DNA of 64,000 bases from Oxalobacter formigenes (GTDB taxonomy: Bacteria; Pseudomonadota; Gammaproteobacteria; Burkholderiales; Burkholderiaceae_D): the NCBI RefSeq assembly GCF_027158485.1, contig NZ_JAMKYJ010000009.1; one strand, given 5' to 3'. The position numbers were made by a program, and so were the translations under genes. The notes beneath the pieces were generated by a model, which was not told where the DNA came from, searched no databases, and saw only the letters and a list, made by a program, of their open reading frames with translations. Positions 34,673 to 44,200 of this stretch are shown in pieces. Position 1 is the stretch's first letter. The number at the start of each line of letters is the position of its first letter.

Positions 34673-36085
34673 TTATTTTACTGCTGTGTCCTGTTTTTGC
34701 AGGCTCGCCTGAAATTGTACTTCAGCTTTCTTTTCCGTTTTTCTCATGATGATGATCATTCCGACAGAAAGAATGACAAGGCTGACGCAATTGCTGAACC
34801 AGAAACCGGAAGAACCGGTGATTCTGGGGGGAATATAGTCCGGGAAGAAGTTGAAGGCAAACATGTATCCGCAACCGAGGCCGATACACCAGAGTGTCAT
34901 GACGTATAACAGGGTCGGGGCGAGCACGACCTTGTACGCACGAAGGACATAAGATGCCGTTACCTGTATGGCATCGAAAAAAAGCAGGCTGCACAGGAAC
35001 AGAAAAAGAGGAGCCGCATTGGCGGCAACGGTTTCGTTTGATGTGTAAAGGCTGATGATCCAGTCTTTTCCCAGCCAGACGGCACAGGCGACGATAATGG
35101 CAAGTATGGCAGACAGCCTGATGCCTGCAAACGATATTTTTCGGGCTATCTCCAGTCGTCGCCCTCCGATGGACTGGGCGACCAGCGTGCTGGTGGCGCT
35201 GGCAAGGGACAACGGCAACATGTAAAGGACACCGGAGAAATTGGCGACGATCTGGTGGCCTGCAACGGCATTGACGCCGATCCTGGCAATGAACAGCGCC
35301 ATGAAAGTAAACGAAGTCACTTCAATGAAATAATTCAGCCCCACAGGGATACCCAGACTTAGTAATTCTTTCAGTGATTTCCAGTTCGGCCAGGCAAAGC
35401 CGGTGCCGAACAGATGGAGTATCCGGTAAAACGGGTTGTATCGGAGAATGAGCCAGCCGATCAATAATTCCAGCCAGACAATGATGAATGTGGCGATCGC
35501 ACATCCCGGCCCCCCGAATGCGGGAATTCCCCATCCTCCGAAGATGAAGAGTGTATTTAAGGGGATTTTCAACAAAAGGCCGGTTACCTGAATGGCCATG
35601 ACCATTTTTGGTCGCGCCATCGCATTATTCAAGGTGTTGTAAACCAGAAAATTAAGCGAGGCCGGTAATGAAAACGCCAGTATGCGAAGGTACAGCGTCG
35701 CTTTTTCGGTCATTTCCGGAGAAGCTTTGGCGATGGAAAAGAGCGGTTGCGGAAAACTGAGCAACAGGGAACCGATGATGGAAAGGAATATGGCGAGCCA
35801 TACTCCCTGTTTGGCTTCTTTTCCCATTTCGGGAAATTTTCCGGCGCCAAACAGTTGCCCGAATGTCGGCGCGAGCGATTGCATGACGCCGTTCAAGGCA
35901 ACGTATACACTGATATATACGGATGCTGCGACGGCAAGCGCGCCCAGATCGGTTACCGAATATCTCGAAACCATTGCCGTATCGACGACAGGATTGGCGA
36001 TGGCAGCCAGCTGGCCGATCCAGATGGGGACGGCCAGCCCGATGATGCTTGAGGTGGGTCTGGATGAAGCGGGTCCTGTTTTCAC
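34673..36085 (-). CDS. MATE family efflux transporter
   Basis: A 470-residue inner-membrane protein with about 12 hydrophobic segments in two homologous halves, as in Na+ or H+ coupled multidrug exporters of the MATE family. Family-like segments include AIANPVVDTAMVSRYS near the start, FGQLFGAGKFPEMGKEA and, in the second half, LMALFIARIG-like and LVAQSIGGRR. The GTG start overlaps the stop codon of the upstream glycosyltransferase gene (GTGA), so the two are translationally coupled. Substrate unknown. Confidence 0.88.
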   Translation of the reverse strand: MKTGPASSRPTSSIIGLAVPIWIGQLAAIANPVVDTAMVSRYSVTDLGALAVAASVYISVYVALNGVMQSLAPTFGQLFGAGKFPEMGKEAKQGVWLAIFLSIIGSLLLSFPQPLFSIAKASPEMTEKATLYLRILAFSLPASLNFLVYNTLNNAMARPKMVMAIQVTGLLLKIPLNTLFIFGGWGIPAFGGPGCAIATFIIVWLELLIGWLILRYNPFYRILHLFGTGFAWPNWKSLKELLSLGIPVGLNYFIEVTSFTFMALFIARIGVNAVAGHQIVANFSGVLYMLPLSLASATSTLVAQSIGGRRLEIARKISFAGIRLSAILAIIVACAVWLGKDWIISLYTSNETVAANAAPLFLFLCSLLFFDAIQVTASYVLRAYKVVLAPTLLYVMTLWCIGLGCGYMFAFNFFPDYIPPRITGSSGFWFSNCVSLVILSVGMIIIMRKTEKKAEVQFQASLQKQDTAVK

Positions 36086-37833
36086 GGAACGGACTGATAA
36101 AGACGGAATCGTTCGCCACGGTCGCTCGGACGGTGGCCTTCCCAGATCAGCTTCATGCCATTATGGGTTTTCGGAGAGGCCGGCCGATTGTATTTGGGAA
36201 CCCGATCACCGAGGAGCAGGTAATCGCATTTTTCAGCTTCAAAGCCTTCAAAACGGACATTTCCGAAGTAGGCGAAAACGGCGCGTTGGGAGCCGGAGAC
36301 ATTTGTCCTGATACAGCTGTTCCTGTCAGTGACTTTTGCCGCCATTTCGGTAGCGATTCCGGCATAACTTTTATTGTAGTTGATCCATGGCATCCATAAT
36401 GTTGCGAGCAGTACCCAGCACAGGATGACGCCGCCGGTAGACAGCACGACGGCACGCCACAAAATGGAAGGCTGGCGGGAAAGCCGCCAGTAAACCAGTG
36501 CGAACCAGCCAATCGTCACACACAGGGCAACCAGTGTCGCGACCATATTGACTTCAGGTGTGAATCCGGGTGCCAGCTTGGCTGCGTTTTTGGCAATTCC
36601 TGCCGGCCAGCCTGTGTTTGCGGCTGTCCATGCTACCCAGATGAACAGGGCACAGATGGTCAGTGTCATGACCGAGAACCAGTCGATGGCGTTGATGGCG
36701 CCCCGTTTCATGGTCGGCAAACCCATCGCAGCCAGTATGGCCAGCGGAGGCAGCATGGAAAGCAGGACGGTTTCTTCTTTGCCCGGATTGAAGATGGCGA
36801 GAACGAAAAAGGTAATCGTGAACAAAAGAGGCAAGAGGACGTGAGCCGAACGCCATTCGCGACGCCATGCGTAAATGGCCCAGAGGGCATATGGCCATGC
36901 GGGCCAGAAAAACCAGATTCCGTTTTTGAAGAAGTATTTGATGGAATCGAAGCTGGGGATGCCGAACTGGCTGGCGTTCCAGACGAGCCATGCGTTAAAT
37001 GGGGAACTGTTATATGGCCGGGCTGTTTGTTCGGCCAGCCACCAGATGATGACGATTGCAATCGAAACGGTGAAAGCGATCACCAGATTGATGATGTGTT
37101 TTTGTCTTGGTGGCTTGCAAAAGAAGATGCCGACGAAAAAGCAGAAAAAGAGTCCGAAAGGGGTAACCAGCCCATTGGTCAGTGCCAGTGCACCCAGTGC
37201 CAGTCCCAAAAGACAGGCGTTTTTTATGGAAGGGACATCAAGGTATCTTGCGCAGCGATACAGGTTGTATGCAATCAGGGCGACGAACAATGCCTCGACA
37301 CTGGTTTCGTGGCTGTGCATCAAAAGGCCAAGACATCCCAGATAAATCAGCAGTGCGCCGTCTGCCAGCATTCGGCCGTATGCGTTCGCTTCAGGTTGTC
37401 CGCCAAATGCCAGTCTCATCGGCTGGGCCGAATTGCGCCTGCCCAGTATAAAGGTGGTATGCCAGACGGAATAGGCACCGATCAAAAAGAAACAGAACGG
37501 GGCGAGACGGGCGGCCAGAGGCGCTCCCAGAATGCCGCCGAACAGTTTGATGCAGATGGCGCCGAGCCAGAAGGTCAGCGGGCCTGAACCGGCTACAGGC
37601 AATCCGGAGATATTGGGCCATAGCCAGTCCTGCCATCCGTGTTGTGCCATGGTCCACATGACACCGAAGTCGGCTGCGTCAGCGTTCTTCCATGGGTCAC
37701 GCCCGATCAGTCCGGGCAGGATATACAGCAGGCACAGCAACAGGATGCCCCAGCGCGGCAAAGCCAGTGTCGCCGACGCTGACAGGCGTACCGGTTTGGG
37801 TGAGGGGATCAGGCTGGGCTGCGTATCGGACAT
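36082..37833 (-). CDS. ArnT/PMT-like membrane glycosyltransferase
   Basis: A 583-residue polytopic protein of the GT-C fold (4-amino-4-deoxy-L-arabinose transferase type). A first membrane helix is followed by the periplasmic loop GLIGRDPWKNADAADFG, where the Asp residues correspond to the catalytic region of the ArnT/PMT group, then about 10-12 membrane helices and a C-terminal soluble part with GSQRAVFAYFGNVRFEGFE. Likely it moves a sugar from an undecaprenyl carrier to an outer-surface acceptor; the acceptor is not known and lipid A modification is only one option. It is coupled to a MATE exporter gene. Confidence 0.82.
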   Translation of the reverse strand: MSDTQPSLIPSPKPVRLSASATLALPRWGILLLCLLYILPGLIGRDPWKNADAADFGVMWTMAQHGWQDWLWPNISGLPVAGSGPLTFWLGAICIKLFGGILGAPLAARLAPFCFFLIGAYSVWHTTFILGRRNSAQPMRLAFGGQPEANAYGRMLADGALLIYLGCLGLLMHSHETSVEALFVALIAYNLYRCARYLDVPSIKNACLLGLALGALALTNGLVTPFGLFFCFFVGIFFCKPPRQKHIINLVIAFTVSIAIVIIWWLAEQTARPYNSSPFNAWLVWNASQFGIPSFDSIKYFFKNGIWFFWPAWPYALWAIYAWRREWRSAHVLLPLLFTITFFVLAIFNPGKEETVLLSMLPPLAILAAMGLPTMKRGAINAIDWFSVMTLTICALFIWVAWTAANTGWPAGIAKNAAKLAPGFTPEVNMVATLVALCVTIGWFALVYWRLSRQPSILWRAVVLSTGGVILCWVLLATLWMPWINYNKSYAGIATEMAAKVTDRNSCIRTNVSGSQRAVFAYFGNVRFEGFEAEKCDYLLLGDRVPKYNRPASPKTHNGMKLIWEGHRPSDRGERFRLYQSVP

Positions 37834-37874
37834 GTGTTTTGTTCTGGTTCTGATTCAGCCAACGGGCTTCTTGG

Positions 37875-37903
37875 AAAAAAAAAGCAGCCGAAGCTGCTTT
37901 TTT
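37875..37903 (-). terminator. Terminator of rpmE2
   Basis: AAAGCAGC and GCTGCTTT form a stem with a 4-base loop; read leftward a T run of nine follows. Confidence 0.9.
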
Positions 37904-37916
37904 CGCTCGGAAAAAA

Positions 37917-38177
37917 TTAGCGGGCAACTTTGGAACCGACGTTGCCGAATTTCTGGCGGAATTTTTCAACGCGACCAGCGGTATCGACGATTTTGTATTT
38001 ACCGGTGTAGAACGGATGAGATTCAGCTGAAACTTCAACTTTTACGAGTGGGTATTCTTTACCTTCGAACATGATGGTTTCACGCGTTGCAATGGTGGAA
38101 CGGGTGATGAATTTGAAGTCGCAGGAAACGTCCTGGAACACGACTTCACGGTAATCCGGGTGAATGCCTTCTTTCAT
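37917..38177 (-). CDS. rpmE2: 50S ribosomal protein L31 type B
   Basis: An 86-residue L31 protein: MKEGIHPDYREVVFQD at the start and SHPFYTGKYKIVDTAGRVEKF near the end. It lacks the CxxC zinc motif of type A, so it is the zinc-independent form. A foldable leader with nested inverted repeats lies between 38194 and 38252, just before the start codon. It has its own terminator. Confidence 0.95.
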   Translation of the reverse strand: MKEGIHPDYREVVFQDVSCDFKFITRSTIATRETIMFEGKEYPLVKVEVSAESHPFYTGKYKIVDTAGRVEKFRQKFGNVGSKVAR

Positions 38178-38193
38178 TTATTGCCTCTAATAT

Positions 38194-38252
38194 ATTGGTA
38201 GCCAATCGGCACTTCATTGGTCATGCCTGCTTCGTGACCTGATTGCCAACCA
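38194..38252 (-). promoter_or_regulatory. Structured 5' leader of rpmE2
   Basis: Read leftward, TTGG-CAATC pairs with GATTG-CCAA and encloses GGTCA/TGACC with an 11-base loop, giving one three-part hairpin ending about 17 bases before the start codon. Ribosomal-protein genes are often autoregulated through such leaders; that role here is inference. Confidence 0.45.
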
Positions 38253-38412
38253 CTTGCCTGGTTAAGTCAAATTGGTTTAAAAAAGTCTGCTGAGCCAGCT
38301 GAAACTTTTAAACACGCTATTTTGACATAAAATGATTTTATGCGCCAGTTTTGCCGGACTTTTCAATGGCATATGTGCCGATAATGACGTTGCATATAAA
38401 CGTCAGAAAGAA

Positions 38413-38745
38413 CTATTGATGATAAATGGCTTGCCCGGCCTCATCAATCTGCTGTCTCAGTCGGTTTCGTTCATCCGGAGTCATTCTTTTGCCTTTGTGA
38501 AAGCGAGGGGCATCATCGTCCATGCCATGTGTTTTATTCATGTCATGTCCGTAGGCTTCCCGTGTATGCTGGCGTCGGAGGGAACGTTGCAGGTTTCTGT
38601 CCGTATGATTTCGGGTTTGTGCCTTTTTATGCTCGATTCTGCAGGCATTCGAGGTGTTTGACCGGTCGCAAACAGGAGCGGCAAATGCCTGATTCAAGCC
38701 GAAAAGGAGCAAAATTCCCAAAAGAAATGATGAAATGGTTTTCAT
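38413..38745 (-). CDS. Small secreted His/Arg-rich protein
   Basis: A 110-residue protein with a clear signal peptide (hydrophobic core about residues 5-18, likely cleavage after AFA). The mature part is hydrophilic and rich in His, Arg and Asn, contains two cysteines and ends RMTPDERNRLRQQIDEAG, a tail that I recall from small periplasmic proteins of other Burkholderiales. The ATG at 38745 is chosen as it begins the signal peptide; the frame is open another 19 codons upstream. There is no known function; metal binding through the His residues is a guess. It is divergent from ompR. Confidence 0.65.
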   Translation of the reverse strand: MKTISSFLLGILLLFGLNQAFAAPVCDRSNTSNACRIEHKKAQTRNHTDRNLQRSLRRQHTREAYGHDMNKTHGMDDDAPRFHKGKRMTPDERNRLRQQIDEAGQAIYHQ

Positions 38746-38934
38746 GTCTTTTACCGTCATATAATTGTGCAATTCAAAGTTACCGATCGCAATTTTTGAC
38801 AAGTGTATTCTGTATGGATCGATTCAGTAACGAAAAAACAGTAAAGTTTGTAACTTAATGTAAGGCCATTTAGCTTGTTTTTCTTTTTGGTCTAGTCTGA
38901 ACATACCGAGAATTTTCTAGTGGACGTATCGAAT

Positions 38935-39684
38935 ATGAGTACAGAAGATAAATTGGAAAAACAGGAACGTCAGACAAAAATCCTGGTGGTGGATGACGAT
39001 GTGCGTCTGAGAGATTTGCTCCGCCGTTATCTGGCTGAAAACGGTTTTGCCGTGACGACGGCTGAAAATGCACAGACCATGAACCGTTTCTGGGTGCGTG
39101 AACGTTTTGACCTTTTGGTGCTGGATTTGATGCTTCCCGGCGAAGATGGCCTCTCGATTTGCAGGCGTTTGCGCGGAGGCGGTGACCAGACGCCGATTAT
39201 CATGCTGACGGCAAAGGGCGAGGATACGGACCGCATTGTCGGGCTTGAAATGGGGGCTGACGATTATCTTCCTAAGCCGTTCAATCCCCGTGAACTGCTC
39301 GCTCGCATCAGCGCTGTCTTGCGAAGGAAACGTCCGGATGAAGTCCCCGGATCACCTTCTGAAATGCAGCAGATTTTCAATTTTGGCGAGTTCGAACTGG
39401 ATCTCGGGAATCGCACGCTCAGGAAAAACGGGGAAAGCGTATCGTTGACGACAGGTGAATTCGCTGTGTTGAAGGCTTTTGCGCGCCATGCGCGCCAGCC
39501 TTTGTCCCGTGACAAGTTGATGGGACTTGCAAAAGGCCGTGAATACGAGGTATTCGACCGCAGTCTGGATGTGCAGATTTCACGATTGCGCAAGCTCATT
39601 GAACCGGACCCTTCACATCCACTGTATATCCAGACGGTATGGGGGCTTGGTTACGTTTTCATCCCGGACGGTGCTTCTCAATAA
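38935..39684 (+). CDS. ompR: Response regulator OmpR
   Basis: A 249-residue regulator. Receiver domain about 15-130 with ILVVDDD, the phospho-accepting Asp in LLVLDLMLPGEDG, Thr in IIMLTAK and Lys in YLPKPFNPRELLARI; winged-helix DNA-binding domain about 150-245 with LTTGEFAVLKAF, LSRDKLM and VWGLGYVFIPDG. I use the ATG at 38935; a GTG 15 bases upstream is in frame. envZ follows 11 bases after its stop, so the pair is one operon. The phosphorylated protein controls envelope genes in other bacteria. Confidence 0.94.
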   Translation: MSTEDKLEKQERQTKILVVDDDVRLRDLLRRYLAENGFAVTTAENAQTMNRFWVRERFDLLVLDLMLPGEDGLSICRRLRGGGDQTPIIMLTAKGEDTDRIVGLEMGADDYLPKPFNPRELLARISAVLRRKRPDEVPGSPSEMQQIFNFGEFELDLGNRTLRKNGESVSLTTGEFAVLKAFARHARQPLSRDKLMGLAKGREYEVFDRSLDVQISRLRKLIEPDPSHPLYIQTVWGLGYVFIPDGASQ

Positions 39685-39695
39685 TCTTCTATGCC

Positions 39696-41081
39696 ATGAC
39701 CGATTTTTCACAGACGCAAGCCTCTTCTGTTTTGCCGGTGTCGCCGACACCCTGGTGGAAAAGCGGTCTTTTCTGGCGTACTTTCTTTCTGGTCGGTATC
39801 CTGCTGATGGTCAGCATGGGAGCTTGGATTGCCAGTTTTCGCATCGAGCAGCGGGGTCCAAGGGCGAGACAGGTTGCAGACCAGATCGTTTCTCTTGTGA
39901 CGATTACCCGGGCGGCACTGGCGCATTCAGCGCCTGAACTGAGGCGGGAACTCCTGTTCGATTTGGCCAGCAATGAAGGCATCCGGATTTATCCGCTGGA
40001 ACCGACTGACAAAATCGATCCGGTTACTGATGGAGACGATTTGATGCAGAGCATGCTTCCCGTCGTTCAGCAAAAGATGGGGGAAGATACGATCATTTCG
40101 CCGAAGGTCAACGATATGCCCGGTTTCTGGATCAGTTTCCAGCTGGAAGAGGACGATGTTTACTGGCTTCGGCTGGATAACGGCCGGTTGAAGGGGATAT
40201 CCGGCTTGAGGTGGCTAGGGTGGGGTGGTGTTGTCCTGCTTTTGTCCCTGATAGGGGCAGGCCTGATTTCGCGTCTTTTGAATGAACCGCTTGCGCGACT
40301 GGCTTACGCGGCCAGATTGATGGCTAATGGAAAATCCCCCGAACCCCTACCTGAAAAAGGGGTTTCCGAGATCAGGGAAGCCAATCACAGTTTCAACCAG
40401 ATGGTCAAGGATCTTGAACGGGTCGACTCGGACAGGACGGAAATCCTGGCCGGAATTTCGCACGATTTGAGGACTCCTCTTTCCCGTATGCGGCTCGAGC
40501 TTGAACTCTCTTCCCTGTCTGAAGAAAGCAAGGATGGCATGCAGTCTGACATTACGCAAATGGATGCGATAGTAGGACAATTTCTGGATTATGCACGCCT
40601 GAACAATCCGGTCAGTACGGAAATCCTCGACCTCGGTTCGCTGATGCATGTGCTGGTGGAAGACGCACAGCGTCATCCTGACATGGACATAGACGCGAAT
40701 ATTGAAGAAGGGCTCCAGATCGCTGCCAGCGAGATCGACATTCGCCGCCTGTTCAATAACATTCTGACCAATATCGATCGTTATGGCCGTTCGGAAGACG
40801 GCACTGCCAGAGTGGATGTGGTATGCAGGCGACAGGGTGATGGCGTGTTGATTGAAATCGCCGATCACGGTCAGGGTGTGCCTGAAGACAGTTTCGAGAG
40901 GATGTTGCGTCCCTTTACCCGAATGGATGATGCAAGAGGTCAGGCAAACGGTTCCGGTCTGGGGCTCGCTATCGTTTTGCGGATCGCCAAACGTTATCGT
41001 GGCCGTGTTTCACTCGACAACAGAAAAGAGGGGGGACTGATCGTTTCCGTTCTGTTTCCTTCCGCCCCTTCCAAAAAATAA
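39696..41081 (+). CDS. envZ: Osmosensor-type histidine kinase EnvZ
   Basis: A 461-residue inner-membrane kinase. Transmembrane helices at about 25-47 and 170-195 flank a periplasmic domain; then HAMP (NEPLARLAYAARLMANG), HisKA with AGISHDLRTPLSRMRLELEL, and the ATPase domain with NNILTNIDRYG, DHGQGVP, and GSGLGLAIVLRIAKR. Start at the ATG 39696, 11 bases after the ompR stop; the frame is open upstream within ompR. It pairs with the preceding OmpR. Confidence 0.92.
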   Translation: MTDFSQTQASSVLPVSPTPWWKSGLFWRTFFLVGILLMVSMGAWIASFRIEQRGPRARQVADQIVSLVTITRAALAHSAPELRRELLFDLASNEGIRIYPLEPTDKIDPVTDGDDLMQSMLPVVQQKMGEDTIISPKVNDMPGFWISFQLEEDDVYWLRLDNGRLKGISGLRWLGWGGVVLLLSLIGAGLISRLLNEPLARLAYAARLMANGKSPEPLPEKGVSEIREANHSFNQMVKDLERVDSDRTEILAGISHDLRTPLSRMRLELELSSLSEESKDGMQSDITQMDAIVGQFLDYARLNNPVSTEILDLGSLMHVLVEDAQRHPDMDIDANIEEGLQIAASEIDIRRLFNNILTNIDRYGRSEDGTARVDVVCRRQGDGVLIEIADHGQGVPEDSFERMLRPFTRMDDARGQANGSGLGLAIVLRIAKRYRGRVSLDNRKEGGLIVSVLFPSAPSKK

Positions 41082-41205
41082 AATTCCGGCATAAAGACAC
41101 GCGGCAAAGCCTTTTTAATGGCCGCACTGTTGCTGTTTTGATGGCAAGGGTATAATAATCAATTCCCGGTTTTTGCCCGAATTTTTCCATTTTTGACTAG
41201 ACCTT

Positions 41206-44200
41206 ATGCTTATTCTCGCTGGCTCCAATGCCTTGTCCGCCTTTCGCGCCCAAAGACTTTTGTCCGCCCTGCAGGCGATTGATCCTGCCATTACGGGTGT
41301 AACGGCGCGCTACCTGCATTTTGTCGATGGCCCCGATACCATTTCGAAAGAAGAGCTTGACCGCCTGAATGCCTTGCTGACTTATGGCGATCCATTTACG
41401 GGCAGTGAAAAAGGTGACGAATATGTGGTTGTCCCGCGCATCGGAACGATTTCTCCCTGGGCTTCCAAGGCGACGGATATTGTCCACAATTGTGGAATGA
41501 ACGATATCAAACGGGTGGAACGCGGCACTTCATATCGTATCCAGCGCCCCAAAAAGGGAGCACCCCTTTCGGAAGACGTTCGTCTGCAGTTGATGGACAA
41601 ACTGCATGACCGCATGACAGAAATGGTTCTCGAAAAACGCAAGGATGCCAAGGCCCTGTTTCAGGAACTCGAAGCGAAACCACTTGAATATGTCGATGTC
41701 GTTTCCGGTGGAAAAGACGCACTGGTCAAGGCCAATGGCGAGTTGGGTCTTGCCTTGTCTGACGATGAAATCGATTACCTTTTCGACGCTTTTTCCAGGG
41801 CAGGCCGCAATCCGACAGACGTTGAACTGATGATGTTCGCACAGGCAAACAGCGAACACTGCCGTCACAAGATTTTCAATGCCGACTGGACGATCGATGG
41901 CAAGGACCAGTCCAGTTCGCTTTTTGCGATGATCCGCAATACGCATGAAAAACACCCTGAAGGCACGATTGTCGCCTACAGTGATAATTCCTCGATTATC
42001 GAGGGCAAAAAGGTCATGCGCTTTTATCCACAGAGCGGACAAAACGATTATATCTATCGTCCGAATGAAGAATTGGCTCATATTCTGATGAAGGTGGAAA
42101 CGCATAATCATCCGACGGCGATTTCTCCATTCCCGGGCGCGGCTACCGGTTCCGGCGGTGAAATCCGTGATGAAGGCGCCACGGGTCGCGGTGCGAAACC
42201 GAAAGCCGGTTTGACCGGTTTTACCGTTTCCAATCTTCAATTGCCTGAAGCACAGCGTAGCTGGGAAAACACGGCTGACGCCACCAAAGATGAAAAAACG
42301 GATGATCAGGCCGTTTATGGCAAGCCTGACCGGATCGCCTCTCCATTGCAGATCATGATCGATGGCCCTATCGGCGGTGCGGCGTTCAATAATGAATTCG
42401 GCCGGCCGAATCTGACGGGGTATTTCCGGACTTACGAACAAAATGTGGACAATCAGGTGTTCGGTTATCACAAGCCGATCATGCTGGCAGGTGGTATCGG
42501 TTCCATTTCGGACTTGCATACCAGAAAGAATGAATTGCCGGTTGGCACCTTGCTGATCCAGCTGGGTGGCCCCGGTATGCGTATCGGCATGGGAGGAGGT
42601 GCCGCTTCGTCAATGGCGACAGGTGCCAATACGGCCGATCTGGATTTCGATTCGGTACAACGCGGCAATCCTGAAATGCAGCGTCGTGCGCAGGAAGTGA
42701 TCAACGCCTGTTGGGCGATGAAAGACAAGAATCCGATCCTGTCGATTCATGATGTGGGCGCAGGTGGCTTGTCGAATGCCTTCCCGGAAATCACGAATGA
42801 CGCCAATCGCGGTGCGGTATTCGATTTGCGCAATGTCCCGCTGGAAGAGAGCGGTTTGTCGCCACGTGAAATCTGGAGCAATGAGTCGCAGGAACGCTAT
42901 GTTCTGGCGGTCGGACAGGAAAGCATTCAACTCTTCGACGATTTGTGCGGCCGTGAACGCTGTCCGTACTCCATCGTCGGGGTGGCAACGGAAGAAAGAC
43001 AGCTGAAAGTCGTCGATCCCGAATATAAGAACGAACCGGTCGATATGCCGATGGATGTGTTGCTCGGCAAACCGCCGAAAATGCATCGTGACGTAACTCA
43101 CGTTGCCCACGATTATCCAGCCATCAAGCTCGACCATCTCGATATCGACAAGGTCGCCAAAGACGTGATGCTCCTGCCAACGGTGGGCGACAAATCGTTT
43201 CTGATCACGATCGGCGACCGTTCGGTTGGTGGCATGACGAGCCGTGACCAGATGGTCGGACCCTGGCAGGTGCCGGTTGCAGACTGTGCTGTGACGCTGA
43301 TGAGTTTTGAAGGCTACGCAGGCGAAGCGATGGCGATGGGCGAAAGGACACCTCTGGCCGTTATCGACGCTCCGGCTTCGGGTCGTATGGCAATCGGTGA
43401 GGCGCTGACCAATATCGCGTCCGCTCCAATCAGGGACATATCGGATATCAAGCTGTCGGCCAACTGGATGGCAGCGTGTGGACAACCCGGTCAGGATGCA
43501 GCCCTGTTCGATACCGTCAAGGCAGTCGGCATGGATTTGTGCCCGGAACTGGGAATCAGCATTCCTGTCGGCAAGGATTCGCTCTCGATGAGAACGACAT
43601 GGAAAGACGGGGAACAGGATAAAGATGTGATGTCGCCTGTTTCACTGATCGTGTCCGCCTTTGCGCCGGTGCCGGACGTGCGTGGCGCATTGACGCCTCT
43701 GCTGAATACGGATGTCGGTGAAACAGTCCTGCTCCTGATCGATCTCGGACGCGGCAAGAACCGTATGGGCGCTTCCGCTCTGGCTCAGGTCACGCAACAG
43801 ATCGGGTCAATCGTGCCGGATGTCGACAGTGCCGACGATTTGAAGGCGTTCTTTGCCGTTATCCAGAAACAGAACAGGGAAGACAGGATTCTGGCTTACC
43901 ACGACCGTTCGGATGGCGGTCTTTTTGCCACATTATGCGAAATGGCATTCGCCAGTCGCTGTGGACTGTCGATCGATCTGGATTCGGTTGTCGATGCTGC
44001 TGTCGATAAAGGCACTGACAAGGAAAATGTTCTGTCGGCACTGTTCAATGAGGAATTGGGTGCGGTCATCCAGATCCGTGTTGCCGATCTCAGAAAAATA
44101 AAGATGGCGCTGAAAAGGGCGGGACTCGACAAGGCAACGCACGTTCTGGGTACCGTCACTGAAGGTGAAACACTGCAATTCAATTTGCGCGGTATGCCGG

